Positions 9,741-19,005 of a stretch of DNA of 64,000 bases are shown here, in pieces. A program made the position numbers and the translations under genes. Source of the DNA: an uncultured Lachnospiraceae bacterium (GTDB lineage Bacteria > Bacillota > Clostridia > Lachnospirales > Lachnospiraceae); NCBI GenBank assembly GCA_949743325.1, contig CATJTQ010000130.1, positions 1 to 64,000 of the forward strand, in the 5' to 3' direction. Below the pieces are notes generated by a model. It ran no database searches and was not told the DNA's origin. It worked only from the letters and a program-made list of their open reading frames with translations. How positions within the stretch are numbered: position 1 is the first letter of the stretch; every line of letters begins with the position of its first letter.

Positions 9741-9769
9741 ACTATACTAGAAAATCTTTCTAAAGTCAA
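9741..9769 (-). promoter_or_regulatory. Promoter of the plsX operon
   Basis: Minus-strand -35 TTGACT (9764-9769) and -10 TATAGT (9741-9746) are 17 bases apart. The spacer contains a small dyad, AGAAAGATTTTCT, which could be an operator. No FapR-type box is recognisable. Confidence 0.75.
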
Positions 9770-9889
9770 TAATTGCTAATTACATTAAAATGTTCTATAT
9801 AATTTGCAATCACACCTTAAACTCTACTGTTATTATAAGTTATTTTATAAAAAGATACAACTGTATACATTATTATACATAAATAAAAT

Positions 9890-9936
9890 CATAAAAAAGG
9901 GCAGTTGAGATTTTTTCTCTCCTACCCTTTTTACTA
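9890..9936 (-). terminator. Second hairpin terminator downstream of rpmF
   Basis: On the minus strand GGGTAGGAGAG pairs with CTCAACTGCCC, with a 2-base internal mismatch and an AT loop, followed by TTTTTT. It lies about 50 bases beyond the first rpmF terminator and acts as a backup stop before the plsX promoter. Confidence 0.65.
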
Positions 9937-9974
9937 TTTTTTTGACGCACGGATTATTAATCAGGTTATAATCT

Positions 9975-10026
9975 TGTTAAAACAAAGAAATCAAGGGTAA
10001 TAGAACCTTATAAACCCTTGATTTCT
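9975..10026 (-). terminator. Intrinsic terminator of the yceD-rpmF unit
   Basis: Perfect 12-bp arms AGAAATCAAGGG (10015-10026 on the minus strand) and CCCTTGATTTCT (9986-9997) are separated by 17 bases. TTGTTTTA follows. It lies 14 bases after the rpmF stop. The rest of the 360-base gap from 9680 to 10039 holds only the second hairpin and the plsX promoter. Confidence 0.85.
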
Positions 10027-10039
10027 CTACTTTTCATAA

Positions 10040-10219
10040 TTAATCCATTGAAATTATCTCTTTTTTGTTGTACGAACCACAAGCTTTACATACTCTATGT
10101 GAGATCATAAGCTCTCCGCACTTACTGCATTTTACTAAATTAGGAACAGACATTTTCCAGTTTGCTCTTCTTTTATCTCTTCTTGCTTTTGAAGATTTAT
10201 TTTTTGGACAAATTGACAC
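10040..10219 (-). CDS. rpmF: 50S ribosomal protein L32
   Basis: Small, basic, zinc-ribbon ribosomal protein of 59 residues. The N-terminus is ICPKNKSSKARRDKRRANWK; two Cys-x2-Cys pairs (CSKCGE and CKACGS) form the zinc site, so this is the C+ version of L32. The start is GTG at 10219, with a strong GGAGG a few bases upstream. It follows yceD by 53 bases, the standard yceD-rpmF arrangement. Confidence 0.96.
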   Translation of the reverse strand: MSICPKNKSSKARRDKRRANWKMSVPNLVKCSKCGELMISHRVCKACGSYNKKEIISMD

Positions 10220-10272
10220 TGTTACACCTCCTCAGTTCAAAGCGAAATATTCGTCTGAATAATAATCCGGCT

Positions 10273-10797
10273 TTAATTCCCGGAATTCTTAAAAATATCT
10301 TGAATTGCCGCCATTCTAGGATCTAATACAACCCTGTCACAACCGCAATCACTAACATTTAAATTGTGACCACATACATTACAGAGACCTCTACAATCTT
10401 CTTTACATAAAACTTTAGATGGCCATAAAAGAAGAAGTTCATCCTTTATTAACTCTGCTAAATCCAGCTCCTGCTGTTCTGTCACAAATCGTGTTTCATC
10501 TGAATCCTCTTTAGCTGATGTTTCTTTTTCTAAATCTAACTGCTTTGAGATTACTATTTTAAATTCAACTGCCACATCACTCAAACATCTGTCGCATGGT
10601 ATCTCAATCACTACTTTAGCATTGGCATCAACACTAACCTGTCCGTCGCGGATGTGAAAGAGTGTCAGATCTAACGGAGACTTCTGCTTTATTTTATACG
10701 AACCAAATTTAGTGTCAAAATTCTCAAAAGGGATCTCCATACTAAAATGTAGTTCATTATTTTCTTTTTTCAAAAGTTCTTTTAAATCAACTAACAT
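10273..10797 (-). CDS. YceD/DUF177 family protein
   Basis: Member of the YceD (DUF177) family found directly upstream of rpmF in most bacteria and linked to 23S rRNA accumulation. It has 174 residues. A conserved cysteine cluster, CKEDCRGLCNVCG followed by CGCD, lies near residues 132-156 and probably binds zinc. An earlier Cys-x2-Cys-like CDRCLS sits near residue 73. The molecular role is not settled in the family; the call rests on the cysteine motif and on the rpmF neighbour. Confidence 0.88.
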   Translation of the reverse strand: MLVDLKELLKKENNELHFSMEIPFENFDTKFGSYKIKQKSPLDLTLFHIRDGQVSVDANAKVVIEIPCDRCLSDVAVEFKIVISKQLDLEKETSAKEDSDETRFVTEQQELDLAELIKDELLLLWPSKVLCKEDCRGLCNVCGHNLNVSDCGCDRVVLDPRMAAIQDIFKNSGN

Positions 10798-10823
10798 AAT
10801 ATTCTCCTAAACACACTTCTATT

Positions 10824-10852
10824 ATTATACATATATGGAAGCAACTTGTCAA
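10824..10852 (-). promoter_or_regulatory. Promoter of yceD-rpmF
   Basis: Consensus minus-strand promoter: TTGACA at 10847-10852 and TATAAT at 10824-10829 with a 17-base spacer, 27 bases before the yceD ATG. One of the best sigma-A matches in the window, as expected for a ribosomal protein gene. Confidence 0.88.
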
Positions 10853-10949
10853 TTATTTTTTTACTCTTATTATATATAATTCCCAAATTATTTAGACTGC
10901 AAACAAAAAGCAGTATTAGTCATTATTATAGATATTATTAGATTAATTT

Positions 10950-10997
10950 TATTGATATAAATAATCTGACGAGCAAAATAAGACCCGTCAGATTATT
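10950..10997 (-). terminator. Intrinsic terminator of pta-ackA
   Basis: Perfect 12-bp inverted repeat AATAATCTGACG (10986-10997) / CGTCAGATTATT (10960-10971) with a 14-base loop, just after the ackA stop. The stem's own AT end supplies the U-rich tail. Confidence 0.85.
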
Positions 10998-11021
10998 TTA
11001 TGTAATCTTTTGCAAACTGTA

Positions 11022-12215
11022 TTATTTTATCAATGCCAATGTCTCTCTAGCAATAGCTAACTCTTCATTTGTAGGAATTACAAGAACATTTACTTTAGAA
11101 TCCTTGGTCGAAATAAGTTTTTCTTCTCCACGAATATTATTTGCTTCTTTATCTATTTCAATTCCCATATATCCAAAATATGAGCAAATCTGCTCACGCA
11201 CTGCTGAATCATTTTCACCAAGTCCGGCTGTAAAGCATATTGCGTCAACACCATTCATTGCAGCAATATAACTTCCAATATAATGTACTACATGATAGCA
11301 GAATACATCAATTGCACGTTTAGCGCCTTCATCACCTTTTTCAGCAGCTGAGCCTAAATCTCTAAAATCACTTGAAATTCCTGACAATCCATATACGCCA
11401 GATTCTTTATTCAGAATAGTCATAACATCTGCAATTTCAATGTTTTCTTTAGTTGCAATAAACTCAATAACAGCTGGATCGATATCACCGGAACGTGTTC
11501 CCATTACAAGCCCTTCAAGAGGAGTAAGACCCATTGATGTATCCACTGATTTGCCCTTATTGACAGCACATATACTTGCACCGTTTCCAAGATGGCACAC
11601 AATAATTTTCATATCATCATAATTCCTGCCCAAAACTTCAGCTGCTCTTTTAGATACGAAGCTGTGGCTTGTTCCATGAAATCCATATTTACGAATTTTA
11701 TATTTTTCATACAATTTATAAGGTATTCCATATAAATATGCCGTTGATGGCATAGTCTGATGGAATGCTGTATCAAATACTCCTACCATAGGTGTGTTTG
11801 GCATAAGTTCCTTACATGCATTTATACCAATTAAGTTAGCAGGATTATGTAATGGAGCCAAGTCATTGCACTCTTCAACTGCCTTCAGCATCTCATCAGT
11901 AATAATTGATGACGATGCAAATTTCTCTCCGCCATGTACAACACGATGTCCTACTGCACCGACTTCATCGAGGCTCTTAATAACACCATTTTCAGCATTT
12001 ACCAGTGAATCAAGTACCATTTGTATCGCCTGTTTATGAGTAGGCATCGGAGATTCTGTAGTAATCTTTTCACTGCCTGCAGGCTGATATACAATTCGGC
12101 TTCCATCAATACCTATTCTCTCACATAATCCTTTTGCCAATACAGACTCGTCATCTGTGTTTATCAGCTGGAACTTGAGTGAAGAACTTCCACAATTTAT
12201 AACTAATATATTCAT
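11022..12215 (-). CDS. ackA: Acetate kinase
   Basis: Transfers phosphate from acetyl phosphate to ADP, giving acetate and ATP. It has 397 residues, full length for this ASKHA-fold enzyme. Visible motifs are the N-terminal [24 protein letters not shown] around residue 178, and the adenosine/phosphate loops [12 protein letters not shown] and [19 protein letters not shown]. It lies 20 bases after pta, so the two enzymes form a single unit for substrate-level ATP formation during fermentation. Confidence 0.98.
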   Translation of the reverse strand: MNILVINCGSSSLKFQLINTDDESVLAKGLCERIGIDGSRIVYQPAGSEKITTESPMPTHKQAIQMVLDSLVNAENGVIKSLDEVGAVGHRVVHGGEKFASSSIITDEMLKAVEECNDLAPLHNPANLIGINACKELMPNTPMVGVFDTAFHQTMPSTAYLYGIPYKLYEKYKIRKYGFHGTSHSFVSKRAAEVLGRNYDDMKIIVCHLGNGASICAVNKGKSVDTSMGLTPLEGLVMGTRSGDIDPAVIEFIATKENIEIADVMTILNKESGVYGLSGISSDFRDLGSAAEKGDEGAKRAIDVFCYHVVHYIGSYIAAMNGVDAICFTAGLGENDSAVREQICSYFGYMGIEIDKEANNIRGEEKLISTKDSKVNVLVIPTNEELAIARETLALIK

Positions 12216-12235
12216 TCTCTTATCCTCCGGTAAAT

Positions 12236-13237
12236 TTATTTTGAAGCTGCCTGAGCCTGAACAGCAGTAATCGCAACAACACCTACTATATCATCTGCTA
12301 CACATCCTCTTGACAAATCATTGACAGGTGCGGCAATTCCTTGTGTTACAGGTCCGTATGCCTCTGCCTTTGCCAGTCTTTGAACAAGTTTATAGCCAAT
12401 GTTTCCGGCATCTAAGTCAGGGAATACAAGAACATTTGCCTGTCCTGCAACTTTGCTGTCAGGAGCCTTTGATGCACCTACGCTAGGAACAATCGCTGCA
12501 TCAGCCTGTAATTCTCCGTCAAGCATCAAATCAGGCCGAAGCTCTTTAGCTATATTCGTAGCCTCTACCACTTTATCTACATCTGCATGTTTAGCACTTC
12601 CCTTGGTGGAATGTGACATTAATGCAACTTTTGCAGGCTTTTGAACTAACAGTTCAAAACTCTCAGCTGAAGAAATAGCAATGGCAGCCAATTTTTCAGG
12701 ATCAGGATTCTGCTCTAAACCAGAATCTGCAAACAGGAATGTACCATTTTCACCATATTCACAATTAGGAACAACCATAAGGAAAAATGCTGACACTAAC
12801 TTTGTGCCTGGCTTTGTCTTTATAATCTGCAGTGAAGGACGAAGTGTATTGGCAGTTGAGTGACATGCTCCAGAAACAACTCCGTCTGCATCCTTCATCT
12901 TCACCATCATACATGCATAATACATATAATCTGTTGTGAGCAGCTTCTTTGCATCTTCAGGCGTCATACCTTTTGCTTTGCGAAGCTCTACAAGAGCATC
13001 TATATAGTCATTAAGTTTGTCTGATGTATTTGGATCAATTACAGTAGCTTTGCTTACTTCCAGACCTTTGCTGTTTTCCTCAACTTCTGCTGGTGTACCT
13101 AAAACAATAATATTTGCGATATCTTCTGCAATTATCTTCTCAACAGCTTCCCAAGTCCTCCTGTCCATTGACTCAGGCAGCACAATAGTTTTTTTGTCTG
13201 CCTTTGCTCTTTTCTTTACTTCATCGATAAAACCCAT
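12236..13237 (-). CDS. pta: Phosphate acetyltransferase
   Basis: Converts acetyl-CoA and phosphate to acetyl phosphate, the substrate of the AckA encoded next to it. It has 333 residues, the short single-domain (PF01515) form without the N-terminal regulatory domain of enterobacterial Pta. Typical stretches are [13 protein letters not shown] near residue 16, [19 protein letters not shown] near 120 and the C-terminal [17 protein letters not shown]. The ATG at 13237 is preceded by AAAGGAG. A perfect 10-bp palindrome (GCCAATTGGC) and a TATAAT (13374-13379) lie in the 151-base upstream gap, but no convincing -35 was found. Confidence 0.97.
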   Translation of the reverse strand: MGFIDEVKKRAKADKKTIVLPESMDRRTWEAVEKIIAEDIANIIVLGTPAEVEENSKGLEVSKATVIDPNTSDKLNDYIDALVELRKAKGMTPEDAKKLLTTDYMYYACMMVKMKDADGVVSGACHSTANTLRPSLQIIKTKPGTKLVSAFFLMVVPNCEYGENGTFLFADSGLEQNPDPEKLAAIAISSAESFELLVQKPAKVALMSHSTKGSAKHADVDKVVEATNIAKELRPDLMLDGELQADAAIVPSVGASKAPDSKVAGQANVLVFPDLDAGNIGYKLVQRLAKAEAYGPVTQGIAAPVNDLSRGCVADDIVGVVAITAVQAQAASK

Positions 13238-13388
13238 TTTGAAACTCCTTTCTTTTTCATCAAGTAATTAGAGAATATTTAATAATGCGGATAATTAAAT
13301 ACTCCTTAGCATTCGCCAATTGGCTATCTACACTAAGAAAATTCTATAGCTAAACAACAAGTTTATAGCCAAAATTATACCCACATAA

Positions 13389-15041
13389 TTAACTTTTTGA
13401 ATTGTAAGTTAATATAAATTTCTGAAAATCTTTTACTACTGACGGATCATAAAGTTTTCCTGAATTTTTTGCAATCATTTTAAGCGCTGCCTTTTTGTCT
13501 TTTCCCAACCCAATCGGACTTTCATACATAAAATATATGTAATCGCATAACACTCTGGCACAGCGACTTAACTCAGGTATTTCATCACCTGCAATACCAT
13601 TAGGGATACCTGTTCCATTATAATTTTCATAAAAGTTCTCAGCCATATTAGAAACTATAGTAAAAGCCGGATAAAGATTTGCAATTTTGGAATTAATCAC
13701 AGGAACTTTTGATAATTCCCTCGTAGTCTCAATTGACAATTTAGCTTCAAATCTATTTGCAAATACTTCATCGCTTAATACTACTGTACCAAGATTATGT
13801 ATTTGTGCTAAATGAACAAACTTATCAGTTTTATAAGCGTCATATTCCATAAATTCTGAAAAAGCTTCTGTTATCTTCTGTGTCTGTATAAGCACCTCTT
13901 CTGTTAATCTTCCTTTGCCTATCAGCACATTTTTTATATTATCAATAAAATTTTCTTTCTGTTTCATCTGTACCTTCCTGCGGTACATCTTCTGATCTGC
14001 AATCTCTATCAAATCTTTAATATTTTCTTCAACATGATCTTTCTTCCCAACACCAAAAGCAACTGAAGGCATTACACAGCAATTATAATTTTTCTCAAGT
14101 TCTATCTGTACTCTGTGGCAGAACCACTCCGCAGATTGTCTTTTCCCTCCCGGAATCAAAACATTAAACTCATCTCCGCCGCATCGTCCCAATATAAATC
14201 CTTCGAAGCTTTCCTGAATCATAATTCTGGAAATCTCAGAGAGCAACTGATCGCCAAATTTATGTCCAAATATATCATTAGTAAGTTTAAGATTATTTAC
14301 ATCTGCAACAATTACAGCCACAGGAACCGTCTGTAATAATTCAAGCCGCTTAACCTCTTGTTCAAAGCTGTTCCTGCTGTATAATTGTGTAAGAAAATCA
14401 AAGGCATTTTCATTCTGCAATCGTTCTTTCTTTGATTGCAGCGTATTTTCAAGCTGAATTTTATATCTTTTATCTGCCAATTTTACACATTTTAAATAAG
14501 CTTCATCTGAAAACTTCTTGGCCAAAATAGATGCCAGCCTTGCAATATGTAAAAACCTGCCTTCCTCTATAACAGGGATATTGTCATACTCTCTCTCAAA
14601 ATTTTCAGGGTCGATATTTAGAGAGAGTGACCTTTTTATAATAAATTCATCGCTTACAGCATCATCAGTAAAGCGTACTTGTCCGAACAACCAATTAGCA
14701 ATATGTCTACAACCAATGTAAAAACTCACGCCGCCATCCATAAGCCCTGCTGAAAAACACCTGCTTATTGTATAACTTTCTGGTTCAACAGCACCTATAA
14801 TTGAATCTGAGTATTTACACTGTTTCAGACCCTCTTCAGTCTTACGGATATAATTTGCACACAGACATGTAAAATTGCTTTGAAGAGTAACTGAATTGCC
14901 TTCAACATCCGTGATTATTGATGAGATTCCAAGAGAATTTGCAAATTCATCCTGCATTTTCTGCAGTTTATCTATCTCAAATATTTCTTCAATTGTCGCA
15001 TTATCAATTACTTCCTGTAAAATTTCTTCGTATGTTTTCAT
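13389..15041 (-). CDS. PocR-GGDEF-degenerate HD-GYP signalling protein
   Basis: Likely diguanylate cyclase of 550 residues, soluble, with no membrane segment. Residues about 25-185 match the PocR sensory domain: cysteine-rich with CLCANYI, KQCKYSD and YIGCRHIANWLFGQ. A coiled-coil linker follows. The GGDEF domain (about 215-375) has the full GGDEF motif near residue 288 and an intact DVNNLKLTNDIFGHKFGD region, so it should be able to make c-di-GMP. No RxxD inhibitory site precedes it. The last 170 residues resemble HD-GYP (YNGTGIPNGIAGDEIPELSR), but the metal-binding His-Asp is His-Asn (QIHNLG), so phosphodiesterase activity is doubtful. PocR domains sense small organic ligands in known cases; the ligand here is unknown. 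Confidence 0.85.
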   Translation of the reverse strand: MKTYEEILQEVIDNATIEEIFEIDKLQKMQDEFANSLGISSIITDVEGNSVTLQSNFTCLCANYIRKTEEGLKQCKYSDSIIGAVEPESYTISRCFSAGLMDGGVSFYIGCRHIANWLFGQVRFTDDAVSDEFIIKRSLSLNIDPENFEREYDNIPVIEEGRFLHIARLASILAKKFSDEAYLKCVKLADKRYKIQLENTLQSKKERLQNENAFDFLTQLYSRNSFEQEVKRLELLQTVPVAVIVADVNNLKLTNDIFGHKFGDQLLSEISRIMIQESFEGFILGRCGGDEFNVLIPGGKRQSAEWFCHRVQIELEKNYNCCVMPSVAFGVGKKDHVEENIKDLIEIADQKMYRRKVQMKQKENFIDNIKNVLIGKGRLTEEVLIQTQKITEAFSEFMEYDAYKTDKFVHLAQIHNLGTVVLSDEVFANRFEAKLSIETTRELSKVPVINSKIANLYPAFTIVSNMAENFYENYNGTGIPNGIAGDEIPELSRCARVLCDYIYFMYESPIGLGKDKKAALKMIAKNSGKLYDPSVVKDFQKFILTYNSKS

Positions 15042-15110
15042 CTACATATTCCCCTGAAATAAGCAATTAAAAAGTATATATAACATTTTTTGAACTTAAT
15101 ATACAAAATA

Positions 15111-15138
15111 ATTATAACATAATACACAAAAAATTCAA
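15111..15138 (-). promoter_or_regulatory. Promoter of the PocR-GGDEF gene
   Basis: TTGAAT (minus, 15133-15138) and TATAAT (15111-15116) with a 16-base spacer, about 70 bases before the start codon. A second TATAAT-like element lies further upstream near 15151. The 233-base gap holds this promoter and the divergent tmcAL promoter. Confidence 0.65.
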
Positions 15139-15216
15139 TTGTTTTTTCATATTATAACAATTAATATACAATTTTTGTTAATATTATATTAAATATATAT
15201 TATGATTATTCTGCCT

Positions 15217-15245
15217 TTGACAGAACATAACTCATATAGTATCAT
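15217..15245 (+). promoter_or_regulatory. Promoter of tmcAL
   Basis: TTGACA (15217-15222), 17-base spacer, TATCAT (15240-15245), about 30 bases before the ATG at 15275. Confidence 0.78.
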
Positions 15246-15274
15246 TAATAAAATATTTAATAAGGAGAAATAAT

Positions 15275-16540
15275 ATGAAAACCGCAGCTATTATTGCAGA
15301 ATATAATCCTTTTCACAATGGTCACGAATATCAATTAAAAAAAGTAAAAGAACAGTTTAAATGTGATTTTATTATTGTTATTATGAGCGGTGAATTCACA
15401 CAGAGAGGTATTCCAGCTATCTGCAATAAAAATATAAGAACAAACATTGCTTTAGAATGCGGAGCTGATATTGTAATTGAGCTTCCGACAATCTTTGCTA
15501 CAGGAAGTGCAGAAATATTCGCAAACGGAGCCATAAGAATTTTAAATAATCTTAATTCTGTTGATTACCTTGTTTACGGTACGGAACAGCTTTATAATCT
15601 CGATATTTTTCGCAAAATAATTTCTATATTAAACGATGAACCAGAAAAGTTCAAAATTAAACTAAAGGAAAATTTATCAAAAGGATATTCATATCCATCT
15701 TCAGTTGAAATAGCTTTAATGTCATACACAAATTTAACAAAAGATGGCTTTAATAATATATTTCTGCCAAATAATCTTCTAGCACTTGAATATGAAAAAC
15801 AGTTGTATAAAATAAATTCAAATATTAAAAGCTATCAGTTAAACCGCATAGGACATGGCTATTCTGAACTTTCACTAGAAGGAAATTATGTATCTTCATC
15901 TGCACTGCGCAAATTAATTAATAACGATTCAAAAACATATGATAAAACTCAGCTTTATAAATATATGCCCCAAATTGCCGCAGATATTTTAAATGATTAT
16001 TTCAGCTTATACTGTCCAATTTTTGAAGATGATTTTTCTTATATTTTATATACTAATTTATATTTAAAAATAATATCTGATAATTTACAATCACAATTTA
16101 TTGAAAATTATCTAGACTGCAGTAAAGATCTTATAAACAAAATAAGTAAAAATTTCTGCGAATATTATTCTTTTACTCAATTTGTCTCTCTGCTCAAATC
16201 AAAAGATTTAACATACAATAGAATAAACCGAGCTCTGTGCCATCTTATGCTTGATATAAAAAAAGATTTATGGGAAGCCATCAAAGATGATAATAATTGT
16301 CTATATGCAAGGGTATTGGGATTTAATGATAAAGCTGTTCAATTGTTAAAGAAATTAAAAAAATTTTCATCTATACCCATAATTACAAAAACATCTGACG
16401 CTCACAAAATATTAGACGGCAATGCATTAAATTTATTTGAACAGAGCATTACCGCCTCTAATATTTATCATGATGTATGCCGTATAAAATCCGGCAAAAA
16501 AACTTATAATGAATATCAATATTCTATTGTAAAACGTTAA
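15275..16540 (+). CDS. tmcAL: tRNA(Met) cytidine acetate ligase TmcAL
   Basis: Nucleotidyltransferase-fold enzyme (formerly DUF795/YlbM). It activates acetate with ATP and forms N4-acetylcytidine at the wobble base of elongator tRNA-Met. It has 421 residues, near the family's usual 400. The hallmark [17 protein letters not shown] (4-20) includes the HxGH nucleotide-binding motif; [16 protein letters not shown] and the [10 protein letters not shown] signature near residue 210 also fit. The ATG at 15275 follows AAGGAG by six bases. Its stop overlaps the stop of the convergent UPF0210 gene. Confidence 0.92.
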   Translation: MKTAAIIAEYNPFHNGHEYQLKKVKEQFKCDFIIVIMSGEFTQRGIPAICNKNIRTNIALECGADIVIELPTIFATGSAEIFANGAIRILNNLNSVDYLVYGTEQLYNLDIFRKIISILNDEPEKFKIKLKENLSKGYSYPSSVEIALMSYTNLTKDGFNNIFLPNNLLALEYEKQLYKINSNIKSYQLNRIGHGYSELSLEGNYVSSSALRKLINNDSKTYDKTQLYKYMPQIAADILNDYFSLYCPIFEDDFSYILYTNLYLKIISDNLQSQFIENYLDCSKDLINKISKNFCEYYSFTQFVSLLKSKDLTYNRINRALCHLMLDIKKDLWEAIKDDNNCLYARVLGFNDKAVQLLKKLKKFSSIPIITKTSDAHKILDGNALNLFEQSITASNIYHDVCRIKSGKKTYNEYQYSIVKR

Positions 16541-17901
16541 TTTTTAAAGCTGTGAATTGGCGCCGGAATCCTGCCTCCACGACTAACAAATTTTTCACAT
16601 GAAAATGAATTTACTGACATAATTGGTGCATAACCCAGAAGTCCGCCAAATTCTACCGTCTCTCCAACGTCTTTACCGATAACCGGAATCAAACGCACTG
16701 CTGTTGTCTTTTGATTAATCATACCGATTGCCATCTCATCTGCAATGATTCCTGATATCGTTGAAGGAGCAGTATTGCCTGGAATAGCAATCATATCTAA
16801 ACCTACTGAACACACGCATGTCATTGCCTCTAATTTCTCAAGTGTTAAAGCACCCTCTTTTACCGCATCAATCATTCCCTGATCTTCACTAACTGGAATA
16901 AATGCACCGCTCAGTCCTCCTACATATGACGACGCCATCACACCGCCTTTTTTCACTTGATCGTTAAGTAATGCAAGCGCAGCCGTTGTCCCCGGCGCTC
17001 CCGCCCTCTCAAGTCCTATTTCTTCTAATATTTCTGCTACGCTGTCACCGACAGCCGGAGTAGGCGCCAATGATAAATCTATTATTCCAAACGGAATATT
17101 TAACATTTTAGAAGCTTCTTTTGCGACAAGCTGTCCTACTCTTGTCACTTTGAACGCTGTTCTTTTTATTGTCTCACATAATTCCTCAAAGTTTTTGCCG
17201 CGTACCTCCTCAAGAGCACGTTTCACAACTCCAGGACCGCTCACTCCGACATTTATTATCGCATCTGCTTCCGTCACGCCATGAAAAGCTCCTGCCATAA
17301 ATGGATTATCATCAGGAGCATTACAAAATACAACTAATTTTGCACATCCAAGTGAATCTTCTTCTTTAGTTTCTTCAGCAGTCTGCTTTATCATCTCGCC
17401 CATCAGCTTAACTGCATCCATATTAATACCGCATTTTGTTGAACCTACATTTATGGAACTGCACACCCTGTCAGTGCAGGCAAGAGCTTTAGGTATTGAT
17501 CTGATAAGAAGTTCATCTGCCCTTGACATACCTTTAGAAACCAGTGCAGAGTAACCTCCTATAAAATTAACACCTACCTGTTTTGCCGCTCTGTCAAGTG
17601 TTTTCGCTATTGTTACAAAATCTTCACTTGTCTGGCAAGCGCTTGCTCCGACTAAGGCTATAGGAGTGATAGAAATTCTTTTATTAACAATAGGAATACT
17701 GTATTCCCGCTCTATCTCCTCACCAGTCTTAACAAGATCCTTTGCCACCACAGTAATTTTATTATAAATTCTATTATTTAACTCCTCTAAATCATCACAG
17801 ACACAATCGAGCAGATTAATTCCAAGTGTAATTGTTCTCACATCAAGATTTTCCTGCTCAATCATTTTATTAGTCTCATTTACTTCAAATATATTTATCA
17901 T
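16537..17901 (-). CDS. UPF0210 (PFL-family) protein of unknown function
   Basis: Conserved 454-residue protein of the UPF0210 family (DUF711-like), annotated elsewhere as PFL family protein because of distant similarity to pyruvate formate-lyase. The family has no established reaction that I know of. Visible features are the glycine-rich [19 protein letters not shown] near 125, [21 protein letters not shown] near 145-165 and [15 protein letters not shown] near 300. There are several cysteines but no CxxxCxxC radical-SAM motif and no glycyl-radical loop that I can recognise. It is encoded 11 bases after an ACT-domain gene, a pairing widely conserved in Firmicutes and archaea. Confidence 0.9.
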   Translation of the reverse strand: MINIFEVNETNKMIEQENLDVRTITLGINLLDCVCDDLEELNNRIYNKITVVAKDLVKTGEEIEREYSIPIVNKRISITPIALVGASACQTSEDFVTIAKTLDRAAKQVGVNFIGGYSALVSKGMSRADELLIRSIPKALACTDRVCSSINVGSTKCGINMDAVKLMGEMIKQTAEETKEEDSLGCAKLVVFCNAPDDNPFMAGAFHGVTEADAIINVGVSGPGVVKRALEEVRGKNFEELCETIKRTAFKVTRVGQLVAKEASKMLNIPFGIIDLSLAPTPAVGDSVAEILEEIGLERAGAPGTTAALALLNDQVKKGGVMASSYVGGLSGAFIPVSEDQGMIDAVKEGALTLEKLEAMTCVCSVGLDMIAIPGNTAPSTISGIIADEMAIGMINQKTTAVRLIPVIGKDVGETVEFGGLLGYAPIMSVNSFSCEKFVSRGGRIPAPIHSFKN

Positions 17902-17912
17902 ATTGCCTTCTC

Positions 17913-18185
17913 CTATATTCTATGCATTTTATTAAAAATATCTTCATGCTGGCATTTAATCTTAACACCGATACCCTCGCCAAGTTTTTCTAACTCACTG
18001 CATATTTCACCAAAAGGCTTGTCAGAATTATTCATATCAACAATCATCATCATATTAAAGTATTCCTGAACTATCGTCTGCGATATATCCAGTATATTCA
18101 TTTTATTGTCTGCAAGATAATTGCAGACTTTTGCTATAATTCCTATAGTATCTTTTCCTACAACAGTAATAATTGTCTTTTTCAT
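17913..18185 (-). CDS. ACT-domain protein (UPF0237)
   Basis: Single ACT-domain protein of 90 residues in the UPF0237 family. The N-terminus, [33 protein letters not shown], is the classical ACT strand-helix start with the ligand-binding turn [11 protein letters not shown] domains bind amino acids or similar small ligands; the ligand here is unknown. It is the constant partner of UPF0210 and lies immediately upstream of it, so it may be its regulatory subunit; that is inference. Confidence 0.9.
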   Translation of the reverse strand: MKKTIITVVGKDTIGIIAKVCNYLADNKMNILDISQTIVQEYFNMMMIVDMNNSDKPFGEICSELEKLGEGIGVKIKCQHEDIFNKMHRI

Positions 18186-18204
18186 GAGCTTTCTCCTTAA
18201 TATT

Positions 18205-19002
18205 TTATATTTCTATAATTTCAGATATATCACAGCCATTGGCAACTGACAGTTTAAAATCAGCAGAACTGTACTTGCTTTCTGATAAATCAACTTCTGT
18301 CCTTACTGTTTCATATGCCAGCTGCTCAAAATTATTATCTTTGCTTAAATGTCCAAGCATTACATATTTTAAATTTTCATCCAACAATTTGCTTAAGAAC
18401 CTTCCGCTCGTCTCGTTAGAAAAGTGACCTCGGCCGCTTAAAATTCTCTGTTTAACTTTATATGGATATCTTCCTGCCTGAAGCATATGTACATCATGAT
18501 TTGCCTCCAGCATAAGAATATTCACACCTCTTAAATGCTCTAAAATATTTTCATCAAATTTACCGCAGTCCGTAAGAACTCCTACGGATTTGTCACTAGA
18601 ATTAAAACGGTATGCAACAGGATCTACAGCATCATGATAAACTGAAAAAGCAGTAATTTCTATACTTTTTATAGCAAAACTGCTCTCTGGTTCTATCTCC
18701 ACAAACAGCGTCTCATCTATTTCCTTTACTGAGGGAGTATTAAGTATTTCTATTATTGTATTCTTTGTGGCATATACTGGCAAATGATATTTTCTTGACA
18801 TAACCCCTAACCCGCTTATATGGTCAGTATGTTCATGGGTTATAAGTATTGCATCCAATTTAGAAGGCTTAATCCCAACTGCCTCCAAGCCCTCTTCTAT
18901 ACGTTTACCGCTAATACCTGCATCTACTAAAAGATTTGTTCTTTCGTCTCCCACATAAACTGCATTACCACTGCTGCCGCTGGCAATACTGCATAATTTC
19001 AT
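18205..19002 (-). CDS. MBL-fold hydrolase of the WalJ/YycJ type
   Basis: Metallo-beta-lactamase-fold protein, 265 residues, resembling WalJ (YycJ), which affects coordination of cell division with replication and cell-wall stress in other Firmicutes. The N-terminus is MKLCSIASGSSGNAVYVG. Metal ligands are the HxHxDH motif H56-E-H58-T-D60-H61, with further ligands likely at LTDCGKFDENIL and LEANHD. In Bacilli walJ follows walRK; here it sits three bases after an ftsA-like gene. That placement supports a role near division or the envelope, but not a specific substrate. Confidence 0.85.
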   Translation of the reverse strand: MKLCSIASGSSGNAVYVGDERTNLLVDAGISGKRIEEGLEAVGIKPSKLDAILITHEHTDHISGLGVMSRKYHLPVYATKNTIIEILNTPSVKEIDETLFVEIEPESSFAIKSIEITAFSVYHDAVDPVAYRFNSSDKSVGVLTDCGKFDENILEHLRGVNILMLEANHDVHMLQAGRYPYKVKQRILSGRGHFSNETSGRFLSKLLDENLKYVMLGHLSKDNNFEQLAYETVRTEVDLSESKYSSADFKLSVANGCDISEIIEI

Positions 19003-19005
19003 TTT

